From positions 1 to 38,764 of the forward strand of contig CALHMG010000168.1 in NCBI GenBank assembly GCA_938034705.1: DNA of 38,764 nucleotides, in the 5' to 3' direction. Below, in pieces: positions 32,563-38,764 of the stretch (its first letter is position 1; every line of letters starts with the position of its first letter). Made by a program: the position numbers and the translations under genes. The stretch comes from an uncultured Gammaproteobacteria bacterium. Lineage in GTDB: Bacteria; Pseudomonadota; Gammaproteobacteria; Arenicellales; CALHMG01. Below the pieces are notes generated by a model that did no database searches, was not told the DNA's origin, and saw only the letters and a program-made list of their open reading frames with translations.

Positions 32563-33714
32563 TCAGCCCGGTCTTTGTGGAAAACGTCGGCCAAAAACAC
32601 CTTCGGCGATGCGATTTTTCAGAATTTCTATGGATCCACCGGCGATCATCCAGCCGCGGCATCGACGAAAGCAGTATTCGACGAGGGTTTCACGACTGTA
32701 GCCGAGCGCGCCCATCACCTGTATCGCTTCGTTAGCGGCTTCGAAGCCTGCCAGATTGCACCACGCTTTGGCGAGGGCCGTGTCGTGGGCGTGGGGGAGA
32801 CCCTGATCGTCCAGAGTTACCGCCGCCTTGTAGAGCATCAGCTGCGCGGCCTCGATCTTCATATGGGCGTCGGCAAACTTCCACTGAAGACCCTGAAACT
32901 CGGCAATCGGACGACCGAACTGTTTGCGCTCCAGCGCATAGTCTCGTGCGTAGTCGAACGCGTACCGTCCCAGCGCCAAAGCGCGCGAGCTGTTGCCCAG
33001 TCGTTCGACGTTGAATCCGGCAATCTGTTTTTTAAAGCCGCCTTCGCCGAGAAGAACATTCTGCGCCGGGACGAAAACATTGTCGAAATGAATTTCGGCC
33101 CAGATGTCGTCGTTCATGAAGTAGCTGGGCTTGCCGACGTTTACACCTTCCGTGCCTTTCTCGATCAAGACAGAACCAATCCCGCCAACGCCGTCGCCGA
33201 ATCGGACATAGACCAGCATGATGTCGGCATAGGGGCCGTGGGTTGCAAATACTTTGGATCCGTTGAGTCTGTAACCATCACCGTCGGGCGTTGCGGTGGT
33301 TACAAGATCGGTAACCGCCGAGCCGGCGTCGGGTTCACTCATGGAAACGCAGATCAGCTTTTCGCCGGCAAGCACGGGTCGCAGAAACCGTTCTTTGTGA
33401 TCGTCATTGCCAAATTCGGCAAGTACGCGAATTGCGCCAAAATTTCCGACCTGCATGACATCGGCGCTTCGAGGACAGACAGACGCAATCGCCTGGCACG
33501 CAATGATTGAATCGAGGATTGTTCCGCCCTGGCCGCCGTCGCGTTCCGGCATCGCAATGCCAAACAGACCCTGAGCCGATACCAGTTTCGCGATATCGTG
33601 GGGGTAAGCTTCGTCATGGGCTCGGGCCAGCGCATCTTTGGCAAGATGGCGCTGCGCAAAACCAACAACCGATTCCTGAAAGCGCAGTTGCTCTTCTGAT
33701 AGCGAAAAATCCAT
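32563..33714 (-). CDS. Acyl-CoA dehydrogenase
   Basis: The 383-residue flavoprotein starts MDFSLSEEQLRFQES, typical of the family. CVSMSEPDAGSAVTDLVTTA is the FAD/substrate signature and RKQFGRPIAEFQGLQWKFAD the second. The C-terminal position that carries the catalytic Glu in medium-chain enzymes reads AGGSIEIL. As in isovaleryl- and long-chain-type members, the base may instead be the Glu in FNVERL. Expected reaction: alpha,beta-dehydrogenation of an acyl-CoA with electron transfer to ETF. The region just before its ATG is a three-copy 9-bp tandem repeat. Confidence 0.94.
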   Translation of the reverse strand: MDFSLSEEQLRFQESVVGFAQRHLAKDALARAHDEAYPHDIAKLVSAQGLFGIAMPERDGGQGGTILDSIIACQAIASVCPRSADVMQVGNFGAIRVLAEFGNDDHKERFLRPVLAGEKLICVSMSEPDAGSAVTDLVTTATPDGDGYRLNGSKVFATHGPYADIMLVYVRFGDGVGGIGSVLIEKGTEGVNVGKPSYFMNDDIWAEIHFDNVFVPAQNVLLGEGGFKKQIAGFNVERLGNSSRALALGRYAFDYARDYALERKQFGRPIAEFQGLQWKFADAHMKIEAAQLMLYKAAVTLDDQGLPHAHDTALAKAWCNLAGFEAANEAIQVMGALGYSRETLVEYCFRRCRGWMIAGGSIEILKNRIAEGVFGRRFPQRPG

Positions 33715-33715
33715 A

Positions 33716-33742
33716 TCTATTGCTTCTATTGCCTCTATTGCT
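33716..33742. repeat. Three-copy 9-bp tandem repeat at the acyl-CoA dehydrogenase ribosome site
   Basis: On the minus strand the copies read AGCAATAGA, GGCAATAGA and AGCAATAGA, ending one base before the ATG at 33714. The weak AGAAG at the second junction is about 8 bases from the ATG, while the better AGAGG at the first junction is about 17 bases away. Loss of one unit would bring AGAGG to optimal spacing. Confidence 0.85.
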
Positions 33743-33759
33743 CAGTAGTTGTTTTGTCT

Positions 33760-34638
33760 TCAGTCACGTTCGGTGATGTGCTTGTAGACCTCGGTCAGGT
33801 CGCTACCCGGCCGGGCCTTGTCGACATCGTTCCAGGTTTCGCTGATCATTCGCCCGACCCGGGATTCGGTGCCGGCTTCGGTAACGCTCTCGACGTACAG
33901 CCGCAGATCCTTGTTCATCAATTCGCTTCTGAATCCAGCATCATAGGTTTCCGTCAGAATACGATTGGGATACTTGTCTGCGGTAGCGGTGTTCATGCCG
34001 GTTGAAACGTTCACGACGTCGAGGATCGTTTTCATGTCGACACCGCGCGAGACGCCAAACGCGACGGCTTCGGCGGTCGCGACCATGGCTGTTCCGGACA
34101 GAAAGTTATTCAGCAGCTTGACGGTCTGGCCCTGTCCGGCATTGTCGCCAACATGAAAAATATTGCCGGACGCCGCATCAAGTAACGACCGGTGTTCTTC
34201 AAGCAGCGCGACGGGTCCGGCCCAGATCATCGTGATGGTGCCCGCAGCCGCACCCGCTCGCCCGCCTGACACCGGGCAGTCGATGTAAGTTACTCCGGCC
34301 TCGGCGAGCATCGCGGCAGCCGCCTCTGAATCCTGAACGCCGGTCGTGGAGTGATCGATAACGGTTTTGGTAATGCGATCGGGCGCATCAATAATTTCCT
34401 GGGCAATGCTGCAGGAAATCTTGCCGTCAGGTACGCAGATGCAGATGGTCTCGCACGTTGCGGCGAGATCTGCGGTACTTTGTGCGGGCGTCGCGCCGTC
34501 GGCGGCACGTTCGGCAGTACCTGCCTTGTCAAAGACGCGCATGTCGAATCCGCCTTTGGTCATGTTGCGGGCGATCGGGCCGCCCATGTCACCGAGGCCG
34601 ATAAATCCTATCGGCTCTTTCATGCTGGATTGAGTCAT
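33760..34638 (-). CDS. 3-hydroxyisobutyrate dehydrogenase-family oxidoreductase
   Basis: The protein has 292 residues from the ATG at 34638, which has AGAGG 11 bases upstream; the frame continues to 34761 without a better start. The NAD(P)-binding motif is GFIGLGDMGGPIARNM (11-26). The substrate loop is CPVSGGRAGA (121-130) and the catalytic Lys is K174 in GQTVKLLNNFLSG. The family oxidises beta-hydroxyacids (3-hydroxyisobutyrate, tartronate semialdehyde, related acids). It heads the minus-strand run with the acyl-CoA dehydrogenase and the ADP-forming synthetase and is divergent from the hydantoinase operon. Confidence 0.92.
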   Translation of the reverse strand: MTQSSMKEPIGFIGLGDMGGPIARNMTKGGFDMRVFDKAGTAERAADGATPAQSTADLAATCETICICVPDGKISCSIAQEIIDAPDRITKTVIDHSTTGVQDSEAAAAMLAEAGVTYIDCPVSGGRAGAAAGTITMIWAGPVALLEEHRSLLDAASGNIFHVGDNAGQGQTVKLLNNFLSGTAMVATAEAVAFGVSRGVDMKTILDVVNVSTGMNTATADKYPNRILTETYDAGFRSELMNKDLRLYVESVTEAGTESRVGRMISETWNDVDKARPGSDLTEVYKHITERD

Positions 34639-34834
34639 TGGTACGAATTCCTCTGCGTGAACTTGTTCGGCCATTGTCAGGCTTTGGTCATTATCCGCAC
34701 AAGATGGGCGACCACCCTGTGCACGTTTCAGGCCATGAAGCCGGCGGCCTGTGCCGTGCATCTAAACGCGTAAGATGCCGGGGCGAGCACGCAACGTGTG
34801 ACCGAAAATTCAACTAACGCAAGGTAAGACATCA

Positions 34835-36307
34835 ATGGCTGATTTTGATCTGGTAGTTCGCGGCGGAACCGTGGCGACGGCTTCAGACACATTCACCGCG
34901 GACATCGGCATTAATGGCGAAACTATCGTGGCGATGGGGTCAGATCTTGAGGCCGGGAAGAATGAAATCGATGCCCGGGGCATGCTGGTCATGCCAGGCG
35001 GTGTCGACAGTCACTGCCACGTTGAGCAGAAGTCTTCGTCGGGTGTCATGTGCGCCGACGATTTTTATTCCGGCACGGTTTCAGCTGCGTTTGGCGGTAC
35101 CACGACGATCATACCTTTTGCCGCGCAGCACAAAGGGGATTCTCTGATCGACGTCGTTCGTGAGTATCACGAGGCCGCAGATCCCAAAGCCGTAATCGAC
35201 TACGCGTTTCACCTGATCCTGAGTGATCCACGCGAGGAGGTATTGCGTGACGAGCTGCCGGGTTTGATCGACATGGGCTACTCGTCATTCAAGGTTTACC
35301 TCACTTACGATCTCCTGAAGCTGGACGATGGAGAAATGCTCGACGTCCTGTCCCTGGCCCGCAAGGAAGGTGCGCTGGTCATGGTGCACGCTGAAAATCA
35401 TGAGGTCATCAAGTGGCTGACGGAGCGTCTTCTTGCGGGTGGCTATGGCGAACCGAAATACCATGCGATTTCGCACCCCCGGATCGCTGAAGGCGAAGCT
35501 ACCCACAGGGCGATTGCGCTGGCCGAGTTGCTCGACACGCCGTTGTTGATCGTTCACGTGTCGTCGCCGGATGCGATTCATGAAATACGTGAAGCCAAGA
35601 CACGGGGTCTGAAAATTTATGGCGAGACGTGTCCACAGTACCTGTTTCTGACAGCGAAAGACCTCGATCGCGATGGCATGGAGGGCGCGAAGTACTGCTG
35701 CAGCCCGCCGCCGCGCGACGAAGCATCCCAGGAGGCCGTGTGGCAGGGGCTTGTAAACGGTACGTTTGATGTCTTCAGTTCTGATCATGCGCCGTATCGT
35801 TTCGACGAAAGTGGCAAGCTTTCAGGCGGACCCAACGCGACCTTCAAACAGATTGCCAACGGCGTGCCGGGACTGGAACTGCGGCTGCCGCTGCTGTTTT
35901 CAGAAGGCGTGTTGAAGGGACGGCTCAATCTCAACCAGTTTGTCGAGCTCACGTCTACCCGCGCCGCGAAACTCTACGGTCTGCATCCTCGCAAAGGGAC
36001 AATAGCCATCGGCGCTGATGCGGACCTTGCCATCTGGGACCCGGATCTCACCGTCACGGTTACCGACGAAATGATGCATGACAACGTTGGGTATACCCCG
36101 TACGCGGGGCGTACGCTGACCGGCTGGCCCGTTACCGTGTTATCGCGGGGGCGGGTAGTCGTCCAGGACAGTGAACTCAAAGTTGAGCGCGGTAGCGGCA
36201 AATTTCTGGCGTGCGAAAGATCTGCTGCTGCGGCGCCGCTTGGACGACTGGTCCCTGAAATGGATCCGGCGACAAACTTCGGCGCCAATATCGAGCGCTG
36301 GTCCTGA
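34835..36307 (+). CDS. hydA: D-hydantoinase/dihydropyrimidinase
   Basis: The 490-residue cyclic amidase has the complete binuclear metal site: H60 and H62 (GVDSHCHVE), carbamylated K153 (SSFKVYLTYD), H185 (VMVHAENHE), H241 (LLIVHVSSP) and D317 (FSSDHAPY). ETCPQYLFL and CSPPPRDEA are further family signatures. It opens 5-substituted hydantoins or dihydropyrimidines to N-carbamoyl amino acids. The next gene is an N-carbamoyl-D-amino acid hydrolase, which favours D-hydantoinase over a purely pyrimidine-catabolic role. AAGG lies 10 bases ahead of the ATG. No hydantoin racemase is seen here. Confidence 0.93.
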   Translation: MADFDLVVRGGTVATASDTFTADIGINGETIVAMGSDLEAGKNEIDARGMLVMPGGVDSHCHVEQKSSSGVMCADDFYSGTVSAAFGGTTTIIPFAAQHKGDSLIDVVREYHEAADPKAVIDYAFHLILSDPREEVLRDELPGLIDMGYSSFKVYLTYDLLKLDDGEMLDVLSLARKEGALVMVHAENHEVIKWLTERLLAGGYGEPKYHAISHPRIAEGEATHRAIALAELLDTPLLIVHVSSPDAIHEIREAKTRGLKIYGETCPQYLFLTAKDLDRDGMEGAKYCCSPPPRDEASQEAVWQGLVNGTFDVFSSDHAPYRFDESGKLSGGPNATFKQIANGVPGLELRLPLLFSEGVLKGRLNLNQFVELTSTRAAKLYGLHPRKGTIAIGADADLAIWDPDLTVTVTDEMMHDNVGYTPYAGRTLTGWPVTVLSRGRVVVQDSELKVERGSGKFLACERSAAAAPLGRLVPEMDPATNFGANIERWS

Positions 36308-36340
36308 ACGAACGTTACTTTGTTTTAACCACAAGATACC

Positions 36341-36375
36341 GGAGGAGCGGGCCTGCGCCCGCGGCTTAAGCCATG
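36341..36375 (+). promoter_or_regulatory. Hairpin between Shine-Dalgarno and start codon of the carbamoylase gene
   Basis: GGAGGA (36341-36346) is the only strong ribosome site, but it is 26 bases from the ATG at 36373. The space holds a perfect hairpin, GCGGGC/GCCCGC with a CTGC loop (36347-36362), then the palindrome GGCTTAAGCC. An in-frame TAA at 36367-36369 rules out an earlier start. Folding would leave about 10 effective bases between the site and the ATG. Confidence 0.6.
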
Positions 36376-37314
36376 TCGAGAAAAACCCGCGTAGCGGCTG
36401 CCCAGATGGGCGCAATACATCGTGCTGACTCCCGCGAGTCCGTGGTCGCCCGACTGCTCGAGCTTCTTCGTGAAGCACACTCCAACGGCGTCGAGCTGGT
36501 GGTGTTTCCGGAACTCACGCTGACCACCTTCTTTCCGCGCTGGTGGATCGAAGATCAGGATGAGATAGACACCTGGTTTGAAACTGAAATGCCGGGACCG
36601 GCAACCCGACCGTTGTTTGAAGAAGCCAAAAAGCTCGGCATCGGATTTCATCTGGGTTACGCCGAACTGACCGTTGAAAACGGCGCCACGCGGCACTACA
36701 ACACCGCGATTATCGTTGGCAAAGACGGCAACCTCATCGGCAAGTACCGCAAGGTGCATCTCCCCGGTCACGCGGAGCATCGAGCCGACAAACCGTTCCA
36801 GCACCTTGAGAAGCGTTACTTTGATATTGGCAATCTTGGATGGCCCGTGTGGAAGGGGTTTAACGGTGTCGTCGGCATGTGTATCTGCAACGACAGGCGC
36901 TGGCCGGAGACCTGGCGTGTGATGGGGCTAAAAGGCGTCGAGCTGGTGGTGCTCGGTTACAACACGCCTGACAGCAATGTCTATCACTACGAGCCGGTTC
37001 ACCTGCGACAGTTTCACAATCACCTTGTCATGCAGTCGAGCGCCTATCAGAACGGTACCTGGGTCGTGGCGTCCGCCAAGGCGGGGCGCGAGGACGGATT
37101 CGGACTGATTGGAGGCTCATGCATTATTGCGCCCACCGGGGAGATGGTGGCGAAGGCCAACAGCGAAGATGACGAATTGATCACGGCTACAGTTGACTAC
37201 GCGTTGTGCGAGTACATCAAAGAGCACCAGTTCAATTTCGCGGCGCATCGGCAGATTGATCAATATGGCCTGATAACTTCTCGAACAGGTGCGGTAGTTG
37301 AAACTGAAAACTAG
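36373..37314 (+). CDS. N-carbamoyl-D-amino acid hydrolase (D-carbamoylase)
   Basis: This 313-residue nitrilase-superfamily enzyme matches Agrobacterium D-carbamoylase closely from memory: VFPELTLTTFFPRWW, GKYRKVHLPGH, FQHLEKRYF, CNDRRWPETWRVMGLKG, GYNTP and a C-terminal FNFAAHRQIDQYGLI. The catalytic triad is E47, K127 and C172, the same numbering as the Agrobacterium enzyme. It hydrolyses N-carbamoyl-D-amino acids to D-amino acid, CO2 and ammonia, completing the reaction begun by the upstream hydantoinase (65 bases between the genes). Its TAG stop shares the CTAG palindrome with the convergent methyltransferase stop. Confidence 0.94.
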   Translation: MSRKTRVAAAQMGAIHRADSRESVVARLLELLREAHSNGVELVVFPELTLTTFFPRWWIEDQDEIDTWFETEMPGPATRPLFEEAKKLGIGFHLGYAELTVENGATRHYNTAIIVGKDGNLIGKYRKVHLPGHAEHRADKPFQHLEKRYFDIGNLGWPVWKGFNGVVGMCICNDRRWPETWRVMGLKGVELVVLGYNTPDSNVYHYEPVHLRQFHNHLVMQSSAYQNGTWVVASAKAGREDGFGLIGGSCIIAPTGEMVAKANSEDDELITATVDYALCEYIKEHQFNFAAHRQIDQYGLITSRTGAVVETEN

Positions 37315-38117
37315 TTTTCGCGCGGCGCAAGCACGACGGTGAAAAAGCTTGCGAACAGTCGCGGCATTGACGCCGCGATAACGCGATCAAGTTTAAAGGC
37401 GGGTTTGTAGATCGCGGCGGGTATCGGCAGCTTTTTTGATATCCCGCCGGTCGCGAAATAGGACAGGCTGCTGAAACCGTCCACTCCCGACTCGGGTGAC
37501 ACCTCATACCACTGCTCCACCGTGGCTCGGAACGTCGGATTTCGGTGGAAAATCAGCCACGGCATCGCCTGATTGGAAGACGACAGCGGCCCGGCTGCCC
37601 CGGCCAGTCTGGGCTCGGTGATCGTCGTGTCGACGGGCTCATGGTGAATCCAGTTAAGGATTGGATACGACAGTGGCGAGAGGAACGGCTCGGTAATGAT
37701 GACCCGGCCTCGCGGGCCAAGTTTGCTCAGGGCGCCGTGTAAAAAGGCCATGGGATCCTGCAGGTGATGAAGCACGTTGGTCAGCGTTATCGCCTCGAGA
37801 CTGCGGTTGGCGATGAGATCGAACTCGGCGATCTCTTGGCAGTCGAGGACAAAGTCCAGATGCGGCAACGGCATCACGTCGCTGGTGGAGATCAACGGAT
37901 AAAAGGATTTCAGTGGCGATGTGCCACTGCCGATCTCAAGCGTCTTGCCCGCACGTTCAAATGATCCGCCCGCGAGCCGGTTCTGATACCGGTAAAGCTG
38001 CTCGTACCAGTGCCGCAAATTGTGATGTCCCTCAAGCAGCTGGCGTGACTCAAGAGAAGCGTTTATGTCCGATGCCAGAACGTCCTGGTCAAATCGACTG
38101 CCGGTCGTGGTGTTCAT
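37311..38117 (-). CDS. Class I SAM-dependent methyltransferase
   Basis: The protein has 268 residues from the ATG at 38117 (MNTTTGSRFDQD); the frame extends to 38225 but with an Arg-rich, unrelated-looking extension. Motif I is KTLEIGSGTSPLKSF (about 58-72) and the motif IV/post region is LEAITLTNVLHHLQDP, followed by GRVIITEPF. These are methyltransferase type 11 features. A helical C-terminal part follows, IYKPAFKLDRVIAASMPRLFASFF, which could be membrane-associated. The substrate is unknown; the family includes lipid and small-molecule methyltransferases. It is divergent from the DsbA-like gene. Confidence 0.87.
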   Translation of the reverse strand: MNTTTGSRFDQDVLASDINASLESRQLLEGHHNLRHWYEQLYRYQNRLAGGSFERAGKTLEIGSGTSPLKSFYPLISTSDVMPLPHLDFVLDCQEIAEFDLIANRSLEAITLTNVLHHLQDPMAFLHGALSKLGPRGRVIITEPFLSPLSYPILNWIHHEPVDTTITEPRLAGAAGPLSSSNQAMPWLIFHRNPTFRATVEQWYEVSPESGVDGFSSLSYFATGGISKKLPIPAAIYKPAFKLDRVIAASMPRLFASFFTVVLAPREN

Positions 38118-38307
38118 TGCTGATGCGCGCCGTTGGCTTCCATGCCTGAAACGAGCGAAATGTTCTGCAAACCGAACTGCTCGCCTTCGCTGATGTCCTA
38201 TAGTGACAGTGTTGGGGCCGATCAACCAGATGCCCCGGCCGGATGACGTACCCGGACCGCGTTTGAATAACGCGTTATATTATCGGTTCCCAGACTTGGA
38301 AATTTGC

Positions 38308-38764
38308 ATGAAGACGCTTAGTCACACGGCGAAAGCCATCAAGAAAACCCTGATCGGAGCGCTCGCCGCCTGTTTCCTTGTTGCTGGCGCGACTGCCGTT
38401 GCCGAGGAAACGGTGACGCTGAAAAAATCCGAGCTTGAGGCTTTGATTTCAGAAATTGTAAATACACGCCTGAAAGAGTTGAACCTCGACAGCCTGGACG
38501 GATTCAACGGTCGCGTTGCCGACGGCATCAAGGCCTACGTGGCCGATCAGCAGGAGCAGGCCAATGCGAAACAACACGCCAAGGCCAAATACGCGCGCAA
38601 AGTCTCTGCCTCAGACCATATCTACGGTGATCCCGATGCGCCCTACACCTTGATCGAGTATTCAGATTACGAATGTCCGTTCTGCAAGCGTTTTCACGCC
38701 ACACCCCGAGCCGTTGTCGACAAGTATCCGGGCAAGGTCAACTGGGTCTACCGACACTTTCCTT
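38308..38764 (+). CDS. DsbA/DsbG-family thiol oxidoreductase, 3' partial
   Basis: The gene runs off the window end, and 152 codons are visible. The N-terminus is a signal peptide (KKTLIGALAACFLVAGATAVA, cleaved near residue 32), then a coiled helical segment (about 35-95, LKKSELEALISEIVNTRLKE), then the thioredoxin fold with DHIYGDPDAPYTLIEYSDYE and the active-site CPFC (123-126). The fold and motif place it with exported disulfide oxidoreductases of the DsbA_2/thioredoxin_4 type. Its preceding helical segment is unlike plain DsbA. It probably folds or oxidises envelope proteins. The ATG at 38308 has no strong ribosome site. Confidence 0.88.
   Translation, partial: MKTLSHTAKAIKKTLIGALAACFLVAGATAVAEETVTLKKSELEALISEIVNTRLKELNLDSLDGFNGRVADGIKAYVADQQEQANAKQHAKAKYARKVSASDHIYGDPDAPYTLIEYSDYECPFCKRFHATPRAVVDKYPGKVNWVYRHFP

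Noticed and set aside
32563..33714. Acyl-CoA dehydrogenase with Gly where the C-terminal catalytic Glu would be
   Set aside because: Isovaleryl- and long-chain-type members also have GGT/GGS there and use a Glu earlier in the chain; a VERL Glu is present.
1..38764. CRISPR arrays, tRNA/rRNA genes, insertion sequences or prophage genes
   Set aside because: No regularly spaced repeats, tRNA-like cloverleaf, transposase or phage motifs were seen.

Overview
The window looks like chromosomal DNA of a free-living, aerobic gammaproteobacterium, probably of a marine or otherwise uncultivated lineage (inference). The pointers are a fused bifunctional MnmC, two DUF2959 proteins, a CpxAR-like two-component system with Spy-like partners, GC-rich DNA with very short gaps, and a catabolic gene set (Rieske oxygenase, acyl-CoA dehydrogenase, hydantoinase) seen often in oligotrophic marine bacteria. 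I found no tRNA, rRNA, insertion sequence, phage gene or CRISPR array. Both ends cut through genes.

Layout. 1-1544: 3' part of an FMN alpha-hydroxyacid dehydrogenase facing an SDR-fold protein that has lost its catalytic Ser and Tyr. 1729-3704: a two-gene unit made of a thioredoxin-like fusion protein and an overlapping UGSC-family selenoprotein whose UGA codon is followed by a good bacterial SECIS hairpin. Conventional gene calling splits this selenoprotein into two fragments. 3756-8946: a tightly overlapping five-gene MoxR/DUF58/DUF4381/VWA/VWA-TPR (Bat-type) operon. 8934-12397 (minus): glpK and mnmC. 12650-18436: two alpha/beta hydrolases, a D-2-hydroxyacid dehydrogenase, an SGNH hydrolase, an EamA transporter and an M20-fold protein missing most metal ligands. 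18616-20350: divergent DUF2959 paralogues. 20426-23416: an MFS transporter, a ketopantoate-reductase-like protein and an ankyrin protein. 23544-25873: a Rieske oxygenase translationally coupled to an enolase-superfamily enzyme. 25898-29057 (minus): two Spy/CpxP-like proteins followed by a response regulator and sensor kinase, with two intrinsic terminators inside the cluster. 29205-34638 (minus): a catabolic run of 3-hydroxyisobutyrate-dehydrogenase-like enzyme, acyl-CoA dehydrogenase, ADP-forming acyl-CoA synthetase and MFS transporter. 34835-37314: D-hydantoinase plus N-carbamoyl-D-amino acid hydrolase. 37311-38764: a methyltransferase and the 5' part of a DsbA-like thiol oxidoreductase.

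How they work together. The strongest functional units are the selenoprotein/thioredoxin pair (putative thiol-selenol redox chemistry), the Bat-type operon (MoxR chaperone with membrane VWA proteins), an envelope-stress or metal-responsive Cpx-like circuit with its own output proteins, and a two-step route from D-hydantoins to D-amino acids. The most novel item is the selenoprotein operon. Other leads are three enzyme folds with missing catalytic residues and several RNA-level structures: a terminator in a two-component leader, a hairpin-bridged Shine-Dalgarno site, and a 9-bp tandem repeat at a start codon. All family assignments come from reading motifs in translated sequence; no database search was run.
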